Origin: Geomonas subterranea
GTDB taxonomy: Bacteria > Desulfobacterota > Desulfuromonadia > Geobacterales > Geobacteraceae
Assembly: GCF_019063845.1 (NCBI RefSeq)
Contig: NZ_CP077683.1
Span: 4,208,501-4,272,500 of the forward strand
Length of the DNA stretch: 64,000 bases
Direction: 5' to 3'
Positions within the stretch are counted from its first letter, which is position 1. Each line of letters begins with the position of its first letter. This document shows positions 44,091 to 53,403 of the stretch, piece by piece. The notes beneath the pieces are model-generated. The model ran no database searches. It was not told the origin of the DNA and was given only the letters and a program-made list of their open reading frames with translations. Made by a program: the position numbers and the translations under genes.

Positions 44091-44762
44091 ATGAAACGCG
44101 CGCTCGCCATCTTCGCCAAGACGCCGTTGCCGGGAAGGGTGAAGACCCGTCTTTCCCCTCCCTTGTCGCCGCCCCAGGCCGCCGAACTTTACCGCTGCAT
44201 GTTGCTCGACATCATCGAGCGGTCGGCGTTGCTTACGGCAGATATCGTGATCTTCTACGAGGGGAGTGCGGAGTTCTTCAGGAAAGCCGCCCCTGAAGCG
44301 CTCCTGGTGCGGCAGAGCACGGGGGGGCTGGGTGTGCGCCTGGAGCACGCCTTTGACGAGCTGTCCGGGAGAGGCTACGGCGCCCGCGTGGTGATAGGCA
44401 CCGACTCCCCCGATCTCCCCATCGCGTTCGTCGAGGAGGCTTTCCGGAAGCTCGAGCAGGGAGGCGAGGCGGTTTTCGGTCCGGCAGAGGACGGCGGGTA
44501 TTACCTGGTTGGAGTCAGGGACGGCTACGGCACCCTCTTTCAGGACATCCCCTGGTCCAGCGGCACGGTGCTGGAGTCGAGCCTCAGGCAGGCGGAGGCT
44601 TCGGGCCTGACCGCCGCGCTGCTCACTTCCTGGCACGACGTCGACAGCTGGGAAGATCTGCTGCGCTCGAGCCTCCTGGAACCTTCCAACCGGGCGCCCC
44701 GCACGCGCGCGTTCATTGCGGCGCTTGGCCTGGCCGCGCCGATTGCCGCAGACGCGGTCTGA
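44091..44762 (+). CDS. TIGR04282 family (DUF2064) glycosyltransferase-like protein
   Basis: 223 residues: AIFAKTPLPGRVKTRLSPPL is the family signature, and the nucleotide-sugar-like motifs VVIGTDSPDLPI and AVFGPAEDGGYYLVGVR with TSWHDVDSWEDL are all present. It is a GT-A-like nucleotidyl/glycosyl transferase fold (related to MobA/CofC) whose substrate is not established; members often sit in arsenosugar or thylakoid-type clusters elsewhere. No partner gene is visible here. It is followed by a good terminator. Confidence 0.85.
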   Translation: MKRALAIFAKTPLPGRVKTRLSPPLSPPQAAELYRCMLLDIIERSALLTADIVIFYEGSAEFFRKAAPEALLVRQSTGGLGVRLEHAFDELSGRGYGARVVIGTDSPDLPIAFVEEAFRKLEQGGEAVFGPAEDGGYYLVGVRDGYGTLFQDIPWSSGTVLESSLRQAEASGLTAALLTSWHDVDSWEDLLRSSLLEPSNRAPRTRAFIAALGLAAPIAADAV

Positions 44763-44804
44763 CGGCGCGGAGTTGACAACATTCCCGGACCTGCTTTGAT
44801 CTAT

Positions 44805-44836
44805 GGCGTGGCTCAGGCCACGCTTTTCGTTTTTCC
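44805..44836 (+). terminator. Rho-independent terminator after the TIGR04282 gene
   Basis: Stem GCGTGG / CCACGC with loop CTCAGG, then TTTTCGTTTTT. Confidence 0.85.
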
Positions 44837-44926
44837 AACTGCACGGCCTTAAAGGCGGGGCTGGGGGCTAGGGGCTAGCAAAGGCGAAAACCACGCAGCC
44901 TCCAGCTCCCAATCAAAGGGTTTTAC

Positions 44927-46729
44927 ATGTCGCTTTCCCACATCCAGATCTTAAATGAGGTCTTCGGTTTCAAGTCCTTTCGCCCGCGCCAGCAGGAGAT
45001 CGTGGAGACGGTGCTCTCCGGGAAGGACGCCTTCGTGCTGATGCCGACCGGCGGCGGCAAATCCCTCTGCTACCAGGTCCCCGCCCTCTGTCTTCCGGGG
45101 ACCGCGTTGATCGTCTCGCCGCTGATCTCGTTGATGAAGGACCAGGTCGATGCCCTGCGGGAGAACGGCGTCGCCGCTGCCTGCTACAACTCCGCTCTTG
45201 GCGAGGCCGAGGCGCGGCGGGTGCTGGCCGAACTGCACGCGGGGGAGCTGAAGCTCCTCTACGTCGCGCCGGAGCGGCTCCTCTCCGATGGTTTCATCGA
45301 TCGTATCAAGACCCTCCCCATCTCCTTGTTCGCGGTAGACGAGGCTCACTGCGTCTCGCAATGGGGACACGACTTCCGTCCCGAATACGCGCAGCTGGGC
45401 ATGTTGCGCGAGATTTTCCCGCAGATCCCGATGATCGCACTTACCGCCACGGCAGACGCGCAGACCCGCGCCGACATCCTCTCCCGGCTCGGGCTCCAGG
45501 ACGCTACCTGCTTCTGCACCGGTTTCGACCGCCCCAACATCCGCTACAGCGTCATGGAGAAGAACAAGCCGTTCAGCCAGCTCATGGCCTTCCTGTCGAC
45601 CAGAAAGGACGAGGCTGGGATTGTCTACGCCCTGTCTCGTAAGAGGGTCGAGGAGGTGGCCAGGAAGCTGTGCGAGGCGGGTGTCAATGCGGCCGCCTAC
45701 CACGCGGGGCTGCCGGACAAGGAGCGCCACCAGGTCCAGGAAGCGTTCCTGCGCGACGACGTGAAGGTCGTGGTTGCGACGGTCGCCTTCGGGATGGGGA
45801 TCGACAAGTCCAACGTCCGGTTCGTGGTGCACTACGACATGCCCAAGAGCATCGAAAGCTACTACCAGGAAACCGGGCGTGCGGGCCGGGACGGGCTCCC
45901 CGCCGACGCGCTGCTCCTCTTCGGCTACGGCGACATCGCCGTTGCACGGGGACTGATCGGCAACGGCGGCAACGAGGAGCAGAACCGGATCGAGCTGCAC
46001 AAGCTGAACTGCATGGTGGGATTCGCCGAGGCCCAGACCTGCCGGCGCCAGGTGCTCTTAGGGTACTTCGGAGACAGCCTGGCGGCCGGGTGCGGCAACT
46101 GCGACATCTGCGAGAGCCCGCCGGAGTGTTTTGACGGCACCGAGGATGCCCGGAAGGGGCTCTCCTGCGTCTACCGTGTGGGGCAGCGTTTCGGGATGGG
46201 GCACGTCATCGATGTACTGCGGGGCTCGCAGAACCAGAGGATCCACGAGCTGAAGCACGACCAGCTCTCCACCTTCGGCATTGGAAAGCACCACTCCCAG
46301 GAGGTGTGGGGGAACCTCTTGCGGCAGTTGATACACCTTGGGTATCTGGAGCAGGATCTGGCCAACTTTTCCGTCTTGAAGCTCACGGAGAAGGCGCGGC
46401 CGCTGTTGCGGGGGGAGATGACGCTGGAGTTGGCGAAGCCAAGGGACACGAGGGTGGTTGAGAAGAAGACAGCGGCGAAGAAGCCGAGTTACGACGGCGA
46501 ACTCTTCGGCGAACTGCGGGAGCTGCGCAAGCAGATTGCCGATGAGCAGCAGGTGCCGCCGTATGTCGTCTTCCCGGACGCAACGCTGGCCGAGATGGCG
46601 GCGCAGATGCCCAAGGACAAGTGGGAGCTCCTGAAGATTACCGGCGTGGGGCAGCATAAGCTGGCGCGTTACGGTGATGCCTTCCTGCGGGTGATAAAGG
46701 CGCACCAAAACCAGGGCCAAAACCATTAG
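44927..46729 (+). CDS. recQ: ATP-dependent DNA helicase RecQ
   Basis: 600 residues. Motif 0 is FGFKSFRPRQQEIVETVLSG. Walker A is LMPTGGGKSLCYQVP, the DEAH box AVDEAHCVSQWGHDFRPEY and the SAT motif LTATADAQTRADI. The C-terminal helicase motifs read YYQETGRAGRDGLPAD, and the zinc site is CRRQVLLGYFGDSLAAGCGNCDIC. The winged helix and HRDC domain (LAEMAAQMPKDKWELLKITG) complete it. Its last codons (NH and stop TAG) lie inside a 30-bp repeat arm (46718-46747), so the extreme C-terminus is repeat-derived. Confidence 0.97.
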   Translation: MSLSHIQILNEVFGFKSFRPRQQEIVETVLSGKDAFVLMPTGGGKSLCYQVPALCLPGTALIVSPLISLMKDQVDALRENGVAAACYNSALGEAEARRVLAELHAGELKLLYVAPERLLSDGFIDRIKTLPISLFAVDEAHCVSQWGHDFRPEYAQLGMLREIFPQIPMIALTATADAQTRADILSRLGLQDATCFCTGFDRPNIRYSVMEKNKPFSQLMAFLSTRKDEAGIVYALSRKRVEEVARKLCEAGVNAAAYHAGLPDKERHQVQEAFLRDDVKVVVATVAFGMGIDKSNVRFVVHYDMPKSIESYYQETGRAGRDGLPADALLLFGYGDIAVARGLIGNGGNEEQNRIELHKLNCMVGFAEAQTCRRQVLLGYFGDSLAAGCGNCDICESPPECFDGTEDARKGLSCVYRVGQRFGMGHVIDVLRGSQNQRIHELKHDQLSTFGIGKHHSQEVWGNLLRQLIHLGYLEQDLANFSVLKLTEKARPLLRGEMTLELAKPRDTRVVEKKTAAKKPSYDGELFGELRELRKQIADEQQVPPYVVFPDATLAEMAAQMPKDKWELLKITGVGQHKLARYGDAFLRVIKAHQNQGQNH

Positions 46730-46920
46730 CCACGGAGAAAATCTGAGAAAATCGGAGAGAAACGGAAAATCCGAGGCAAACAAAAGAAAAGGGGACAGGC
46801 TAACTTTAGTAAAAGTAGCCTGTCCCCTTTTCTTTGAACAACGGCAGGAGGTTTGAGAACCTTCAAAAGGTTTTGACTTGCTCAGACGGCCTCAGATTTT
46901 CTCCGTGGCCAATGGTTTTG
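46718..46920. repeat. 203-bp inverted-repeat unit between recQ and ilvA
   Basis: Outer 30-bp arms at 46718-46747 and 46891-46920 match at 29 of 30 positions in inverted orientation (edge CAAAACCATT.GCCACGGAGA). A second, inner inverted repeat lies at 46783-46835. The left arm includes the recQ stop codon. Confidence 0.85.
46783..46835. terminator. Bidirectional terminator / family A variant palindrome
   Basis: Perfect 20-bp arms AAAGAAAAGGGGACAGGCTA and TAGCCTGTCCCCTTTTCTTT. A-runs and T-runs flank the GGGGACAGGC stem, so it can terminate both recQ and ilvA transcripts. Confidence 0.8.
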
Positions 46921-46931
46921 CTTCTCGGTTT

Positions 46932-48140
46932 TTACTTAATCACCTCGATCTGGTACCCGCGCATGGTGAGGTGCCGGATCACTTCCTGGATGTGCTCGGC
47001 ACCACGGGTTTCCAACTCCACCAACACTTCGGTCTTGCCTATGGGCAGGGACTCGGAACGCCGGTCATGGGTGATGATGGAGATGTTGGCCCGCGCCTCG
47101 GCAATCTCGGCTGCCAGACGCGCCAGGGCACCCGGCACGTCATCTAACTCAACCTTCAGCTTCAAGTACCGCCCCGCCGCCAGCAGACCTCGCTCCACGA
47201 CCACGGCGATGGTCTTCACGTCGATGTTCCCGCCCGATAAAAGCACCACGGTCTTGCCGGTAATCTTCTTTACCTTGCCGTTCAACAGCGCCGCCAGGCC
47301 GACCGCACCGGCACCTTCCACCATCAGCTTGTTCCGCTCCATGAGCGACACGATGGCGAGCGCGATCTCCTCTTCGTCCACCAGCACGATCTCATCGACA
47401 TAGTCCCGGACCACCGGGAAGGTGTTGCTGCCGGCGGTCTTGACCGCGATGCCGTCGGCGAGGCTGGCACGGATCGGTACGGTGACCACCTCGCCCGCTT
47501 TCACCGCCTGACGCATGGAGGGAGCCGCAGCCGACTCGACGCCGATGATGCGCACGTGGGGATGGGTTTCCTTGATGGCCCGGGCGATCCCGGCGATCAG
47601 ACCACCTCCGCCGATGGGGACCAGCACGTTGGCCAGATCGGGTATGTCCTCCAACAGCTCCAGACCGATGGTCCCCTGTCCGGCCATCACCAGCGGGTCG
47701 TTGAACGGGTGCACGAAGAGCGCCCCGGTTTGCCCGGCCTGCCTCAGCGCGGCGGCGCAGGCCTCGTCGAAGTTCTTCCCTTCCAGCACCACCTCCGCGC
47801 AGTAGTCGCGGGTGGCGAAGACCTTCTGCGGCGGGGTGCTTTCCGGCATGTAGACCACCGCCTTGACGCCGAGCAGGTCGGCCGAGAAGGCGACGCCTTG
47901 TGCATGGTTGCCTGCCGAGGCGGTGATCACGCCCCCGGCAAGGGCCTCGCGCGACTGCGCCGTCATGAAGTTCAGCGCGCCGCGGATCTTGAATGCGCCG
48001 GTGCGCTGCAGGTTCTCGCACTTGAAGTAAAGGGGAATGCCGAGTCGTTCGCTGAAGTGGTGGGCCTGGATCAGTTCCGTGCGACGCACCCTTTTTTTCA
48101 GCCGCTGGGCCGCGTCGAGGATCAGGTTGTAATCGAGCAT
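46932..48140 (-). CDS. ilvA: Threonine ammonia-lyase with single C-terminal ACT domain
   Basis: 402 residues. The PLP Lys51 is in LQRTGAFKIRGALNF, the phosphate loop is PIGGGGLIAGIA, and ASAGNHAQGVAFSA is present. The last ~75 residues (LKLKVELDDVPGALARLAAE) form one ACT domain. This is the shorter (TdcB-like plus ACT) type rather than the long two-ACT E. coli IlvA. It deaminates threonine to 2-oxobutanoate for isoleucine synthesis or catabolism. It lies 18 bp upstream of the start side of no partner; the CDF gene follows upstream on the same strand. Confidence 0.94.
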   Translation of the reverse strand: MLDYNLILDAAQRLKKRVRRTELIQAHHFSERLGIPLYFKCENLQRTGAFKIRGALNFMTAQSREALAGGVITASAGNHAQGVAFSADLLGVKAVVYMPESTPPQKVFATRDYCAEVVLEGKNFDEACAAALRQAGQTGALFVHPFNDPLVMAGQGTIGLELLEDIPDLANVLVPIGGGGLIAGIARAIKETHPHVRIIGVESAAAPSMRQAVKAGEVVTVPIRASLADGIAVKTAGSNTFPVVRDYVDEIVLVDEEEIALAIVSLMERNKLMVEGAGAVGLAALLNGKVKKITGKTVVLLSGGNIDVKTIAVVVERGLLAAGRYLKLKVELDDVPGALARLAAEIAEARANISIITHDRRSESLPIGKTEVLVELETRGAEHIQEVIRHLTMRGYQIEVIK

Positions 48141-48158
48141 CTATCGTTTCCGTTTCAG

Positions 48159-49172
48159 TTAGTGTGCGTGATCGTGGTCGTGGCCGTGATGGTGTCCCTG
48201 GCATGTGCCGTGCGGGTGTTGATGCGGGTGCGCGTGGGCATGCGCCAGCGAAGCGGCTCTGGGGCGATGTCGGAATTGCTTGGCGCCCTGCGCCTCGGTG
48301 CAGCGCGCGCTCTCGACCTGCAGCGTGGTGTGGCTGATGTGGAAATGCTGGAACAGCTTCTCCTCGATCTTGCGCAGGATCTCATCCTGTTCCGAGTTGG
48401 AGCAATCCGGCACCACGACATGCGCGGAGAGGGCGATGATGTGGGAGCAGATGGTCCAGACGTTCAGGTGGTGCACCTCTGCCACCCCCTTCACCTCCTG
48501 CATGGCGAAGGCGACCTGGTTGATGTCGATGCCGCGCGGTACCCCTTCCAGAAGGATGTGCACCGACTCGCGTATCACGCGCCAAGAGCCCCAGAAGATG
48601 ATGACGCCGATGCCGACCGAGATGATGGCGTCAAGAAGGTACCAATTGGTGAAGTACATGATGATGCCCCCCACGATGACACCGACGGAGGCGGCCGCGT
48701 CGCCGATCACATGGAGAAAGGCGCTGTGGACGTTAAGGTCGTCGTGTGAGTGCGAGTGCAATGCGCCGGCGGAGAGCAGGTTCATCACCAGACCGACTGC
48801 GGCGATGATGAGCATCTCGAGGCTCTTCACCGCTTGCGGTTGCAGCAGTCGCTCGAAGGCTTCATAGCAGATGATACCGGCGATGAGAAAGACGGTGCTG
48901 CCATTGATGAAGGAGGCGAAGACCTCGGTGCGGTGCCAGCCGAAGGTACGGGTTTCGGTGACGGGATAGGAGGCGAGCTTGATGGCGCCCAGGGTCAGGA
49001 GCAGGGCAAACAGGTCGAGGAACACGTGCGCTGCGTCGGACAAAAGTGCCAGGGAGTTGGTCCAGATGCCGCCCACAAGCTCAGCCACCAGGGTCAACGA
49101 GGTCAGCACTATCGCGTACTTGAAGCGTCCGGTTATGCTCTGGTCCAGGTGACTGTCGGCATGGGCGTGCAT
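48159..49172 (-). CDS. Cation diffusion facilitator (CzcD/ZitB-like zinc exporter)
   Basis: 337 residues. Six membrane helices contain the transport-site motifs LLSDAAHVFLDLFAL (HxxxD) and SAFLHVIGDAAASVGV (HxxxD). A cytosolic C-terminal domain (GVAEVHHLNVWTICSHIIAL) follows. Both termini are His-rich (MHAHADSH; last 25 residues mostly His with Ala, Gly, Asp), typical of zinc or cobalt binding. It is probably an inner-membrane proton antiporter. It is immediately upstream of ilvA (18 bp gap); no metal regulator is adjacent. Confidence 0.93.
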   Translation of the reverse strand: MHAHADSHLDQSITGRFKYAIVLTSLTLVAELVGGIWTNSLALLSDAAHVFLDLFALLLTLGAIKLASYPVTETRTFGWHRTEVFASFINGSTVFLIAGIICYEAFERLLQPQAVKSLEMLIIAAVGLVMNLLSAGALHSHSHDDLNVHSAFLHVIGDAAASVGVIVGGIIMYFTNWYLLDAIISVGIGVIIFWGSWRVIRESVHILLEGVPRGIDINQVAFAMQEVKGVAEVHHLNVWTICSHIIALSAHVVVPDCSNSEQDEILRKIEEKLFQHFHISHTTLQVESARCTEAQGAKQFRHRPRAASLAHAHAHPHQHPHGTCQGHHHGHDHDHAH

Positions 49173-49214
49173 AGTGGATCCCGATGGGAGGGGCGGGGCC
49201 CCTCCCGTTTGCGG

Positions 49215-49952
49215 TTAAAAGCTGAGGCCGGCCTTTAGGGAATAGATCAGGCGTTCCTGGTATTCGACCTCCGCGGTGATGCCAACAAGCGGCAGCGGAG
49301 AGAATTTGACGCCGCCGAAGACACGCGGCTGGAACACGTCTTCTGAGTCAAGGCCCGGCGCAAGCGCCTTCAAGCGCCCCTTCGCCTCGCTGCTTACCCA
49401 GACTCCGCCCACACCGGCGTACGGTGTCACGATCAGGAACCCTTTGCTGATGGAGGCATCGATGCCGGCGGTCTGCAGATCGAGGTCGTTGACGCCGGAA
49501 AGCCTGCTGTAGGTGGCGCGTACGCCCAAGGCCGGCGTGGCCGCGGTCCCCTCGAGTATCGCCTTGCTCACCTCGATGCCCCAGAGCTTGACGTTGGAGT
49601 CGGGGACGTATGAATACATCGCGCCGACGTCGATCCCCATCGGGAGGCCTTTTCTGGCGCGCAGTTTCGGGATGACCAGGAAAGAGGGGGCATCGTTGCC
49701 ATAAGCTGCGTTCCAGTAGCCGCTGTTGCTGATGTCGATTGCGGAGAGCTCGACGCCGATGTCGAATCCGGTGATCCCGAGCGGCTCGGGCGGGGCCGTG
49801 TTTTTGTAAGATATGGCGGCGCCCGCCTCCCTGGTGAGATCCCTGAACTGCTTCTGGGTCAGAGGAGCCGTGAAGCTGATGTCCTTGGCCATCGCCTGGG
49901 CGGCACCGGAAAGTGTGAAGGTCAAGGCTAACAATACCGCGAGCTTTTTCAT
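49215..49952 (-). CDS. Predicted outer-membrane beta-barrel protein
   Basis: 245 residues from ATG at 49952 (AAGGAGGGAACC upstream) with a signal peptide MKKLAVLLALTFTLSGAAQA. The mature part is rich in alternating beta strands ending in a C-terminal phenylalanine (YSLKAGLSF), a sign for BAM-dependent insertion. No named family was recognised. A strong promoter precedes it and it lies 42 bp from the CDF gene on the same strand, so co-transcription with CDF-ilvA is possible. Confidence 0.75.
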   Translation of the reverse strand: MKKLAVLLALTFTLSGAAQAMAKDISFTAPLTQKQFRDLTREAGAAISYKNTAPPEPLGITGFDIGVELSAIDISNSGYWNAAYGNDAPSFLVIPKLRARKGLPMGIDVGAMYSYVPDSNVKLWGIEVSKAILEGTAATPALGVRATYSRLSGVNDLDLQTAGIDASISKGFLIVTPYAGVGGVWVSSEAKGRLKALAPGLDSEDVFQPRVFGGVKFSPLPLVGITAEVEYQERLIYSLKAGLSF

Positions 49953-49989
49953 GGTTCCCTCCTTTTCATTATACGCCACAACGGATTGA

Positions 49990-50018
49990 ATCTTAGCAGA
50001 GCTCCCTATTGGGGTCAA
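49990..50018 (-). promoter_or_regulatory. Sigma-70 promoter of the outer-membrane protein gene
   Basis: Minus-strand TTGACC, a 17-base spacer and TAAGAT, about 30 nt upstream of the transcript leader and start codon at 49952. Confidence 0.7.
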
Positions 50019-50026
50019 TCGGTTAG

Positions 50027-51049
<1,023 letters not shown>

Positions 51050-51176
51050 CCCAAATCCTCCGCCCCCCCCCGCTGCGATGCGAAGGGGGCGAGAGGACGC
51101 CTTAACGACACGCCAAGCAGCGCAGACTACCCGCAGGAACTTACCCGAGTAATTTCACCATTAGTTGGGGGTTCTC

Positions 51177-52703
51177 ATGCTTGCCAAGGTCCTCGCCAGC
51201 GCCCTCTTAGGGATCGATGCCATCCTGGTCGACGTCGAAGTCGACATCACCCAGGGACTTCCCCAACTGGCCACGGTCGGCCTTCCTGACGGCGCGGTCA
51301 AGGAGAGCAAGGACCGGGTCAAGGCGGCGCTGAAAAACTCCGGCTACGACTTCCCCAATCGCAAGATCACCGTCAACCTCGCCCCCGCCGACGTCAAGAA
51401 GGAGGGGGCCTCCTTCGACCTTCCCATCTCCATCGGCATACTCGCCGCCACCGGCGTCATCAAGGAAGAGCTGCTCAAGCGCTACATCCTCCTGGGGGAA
51501 CTGTCGCTGGACGGCGGCGTGAAGCCGGTGCGCGGCTGCCTCTCGGTCGCCGTCGCCGCACGCGAGGCGGGGCTTGCCGGCATCATCATCCCGGCGGAGA
51601 ACGTCTGTGAGGGGGGTGTGGTCGAGGGGGTAGAGGTGATCGGCGTCACCGAACTCTCCCAGGTGGTGGAGTTCCTCAACGGCAACCTCTCCATCGACCC
51701 GTACCGCGCCGATGTCGAGGCCCTCTTCAGCCAGGGGTGCGAGGCCGGCGACGACTTCTCCGAGGTAAAGGGGCAGGAGCACGCCAAGCGCGCCCTGGAG
51801 GTCGCCGCCGCCGGCAGCCATAACCTCCTGATGATCGGCCCGCCGGGATCAGGGAAGACCATGCTGGCCCGGCGCATCCCGTCCATCCTCCCCCCCATGC
51901 TCTTCGAGGAGGCGATCGAGACCACCAAGGTCTACAGCGTGATGGGGCTTTTGGAGCGGGAGCACGCGCTCATCTCCACCCGCCCCTTCCGCTCGCCGCA
52001 CCACACCATCTCCGACGTGGGGCTGATCGGGGGGAGCAACACCCCCAAGCCGGGCGAGGTGTCGCTTTCCCACAACGGGGTCCTGTTCCTGGACGAGCTC
52101 CCCGAGTTCAAGCAGCACGTGCTGGAAGTGCTGCGCCAGCCCATGGAGGACGGCCGGGTCACCATCTCCCGGGCGCTCTCTTCCGTCACCTATCCCAGCC
52201 GCATCATGCTGGTTGCCGCCATGAACCCCTGTCCCTGCGGCTACCTCTCCGACCCGGTGCACCAGTGCTCCTGCACGCCCCTCATGATCCACCGCTACCG
52301 CTCCCGCGTTTCGGGGCCGCTACTGGACCGGATCGACATCCACATCGAGGTGCCTGCGGTGAAGTACCGCGACCTCGCCGACCGGGGCGAGAGCGAGAGT
52401 TCCGCCGCCATCGCCGCGCGCGTGGCGCAGTCGCGGGAGGTGCAGAAGGAGCGCTTCAAGGGGACCAAGGTGAGGAGCAACTCCCAGATGACCGCCCGAA
52501 TGATCCGCAAGTTCTGCGAGCCCGACGAAGCGGGAAGCCGCATGCTCGAGGTGGTCACCGACCGCCTCGGCCTCTCCGCCAGGAGCTACACCAGGATCCT
52601 CAAAGTCGCCCGCACCATCGCCGACCTCGAAGGCGCGGAGGCGATAGCCGAACATCACATCTCCGAAGCCATCCAGTACCGCAGCCTGGACAGGAAGACG
52701 TGA
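51177..52703 (+). CDS. comM: YifB/ComM family Mg-chelatase-like AAA+ ATPase
   Basis: 508 residues from ATG at 51177. The N-terminal ChlI/Lon-like domain starts MLAKVLASALLGIDA and contains LATVGLPDGAVKESKDRVKA. The AAA core has Walker A MIGPPGSGKTMLARR, SPHHTISDVGLIGG, Walker B VLFLDELPEF and a C-terminal Mg-chelatase domain. ComM helicases aid branch migration of incoming DNA during natural transformation. The stop codon is embedded in the first unit of a tandem GGAAGACGTAA array, so its C-terminus may be repeat-derived. Confidence 0.93.
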   Translation: MLAKVLASALLGIDAILVDVEVDITQGLPQLATVGLPDGAVKESKDRVKAALKNSGYDFPNRKITVNLAPADVKKEGASFDLPISIGILAATGVIKEELLKRYILLGELSLDGGVKPVRGCLSVAVAAREAGLAGIIIPAENVCEGGVVEGVEVIGVTELSQVVEFLNGNLSIDPYRADVEALFSQGCEAGDDFSEVKGQEHAKRALEVAAAGSHNLLMIGPPGSGKTMLARRIPSILPPMLFEEAIETTKVYSVMGLLEREHALISTRPFRSPHHTISDVGLIGGSNTPKPGEVSLSHNGVLFLDELPEFKQHVLEVLRQPMEDGRVTISRALSSVTYPSRIMLVAAMNPCPCGYLSDPVHQCSCTPLMIHRYRSRVSGPLLDRIDIHIEVPAVKYRDLADRGESESSAAIAARVAQSREVQKERFKGTKVRSNSQMTARMIRKFCEPDEAGSRMLEVVTDRLGLSARSYTRILKVARTIADLEGAEAIAEHHISEAIQYRSLDRKT

Positions 52704-52778
52704 GGAAGACGTAAGGAAGACGTAAGGAAGACGTAAGGAAGACGTAAGGAAGACGTAAGGGGACGTAAGGGGACGTAA
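52693..52778. repeat. Tandem 11-bp repeat running through the comM stop
   Basis: Six units of GGAAGACGTAA (the first GGAAGACGTGA, containing the stop TGA), at 52693-52758. Two 10-bp units of GGGGACGTAA follow at 52759-52778 and run straight into a family A palindrome. Confidence 0.9.
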
Positions 52779-52880
52779 GGGGACTGGCTCCGCCAGGTGC
52801 CTGTCCCCCTTGCCTTGGCAGATTAGGTGGTGTTTGGAAGAGGGGACTGGCGGAGCCCGTTCCCTTACGTCTCCCTTACG
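52779..52880. repeat. Two oppositely oriented family A palindromes with mirrored tandem tail
   Basis: The first is GGGGACTGGCTCCGCCAGG with TGCCTGTCCCC at 52779-52808. The second, from 52841, reads GGGGACTGGCGGAGCCCG and is followed by CCCTTACGTCTCCCTTACGG. The latter is the reverse complement of the GACGTAAGGG tandem unit. The locus is therefore one large inverted composite. Confidence 0.8.
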
Positions 52881-53403
52881 GGCAGCACGCCAGGGTCTCC
52901 TCCAAGACGGGCTGGGTATCCTATGTAACATCCGAATTACGAGTATATTCAACTCGCAAGAGGCTAAGCCTTCGGCGCTGGGAGTAAATTGAAAACGTAA
53001 AAGGCTGAGCCTTCAGCGTGAGGTGTCGCTTTCCCACCGGTACCCCTTTATTTATCTCCCCGGCTCCCCCCGATTACCTTCGCACCATCCCATACCCCCA
53101 TACGCCATCACCCAAAACCGACCACGTCCTAGCCCTAGCCTTGAGCTAACATCAAGTTTTAGTGGTATTATCTGGCGATTGAGTTGCCGGATGTGTATTC
53201 GTAATCAGAAACATATTTATCATATTCAATTGGAAGGCTTGTGGATCGGCGTGGAATTTTGGCCCAGGATTGGCGTTCAAGGCTGACCCATGCAAAAAAG
53301 GAAAAGGCTCCATCCTTAGATGGTTAACGAATTAGGCGGGCCAATGTTCGGTGCCGGTTCGGGTGCAAAATTCAAATCTGGCTAACAAAATACGGGAGGA
53401 ATT
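52881..53403. other. AT-richer gap between comM and the M20 amidohydrolase
   Basis: It starts with two copies of an AGGCT-AGCCTTC-GCG palindrome (52961 and 52999). A stretch of unusual composition follows (53110-53330, noticeably richer in A and T). It contains CGTGGAATTTTGGCCCAGGA-type sequence that may be a decayed insertion-sequence remnant. I see no convincing gene; short open frames lack ribosome sites. The M20 ribosome site GGGAGGAATT ends the gap. Confidence 0.5.

Noticed and set aside
53023-53286. Short open frame in the comM-M20 gap
   Set aside because: No ribosome site, odd Pro/Ser-rich composition and no family motif.
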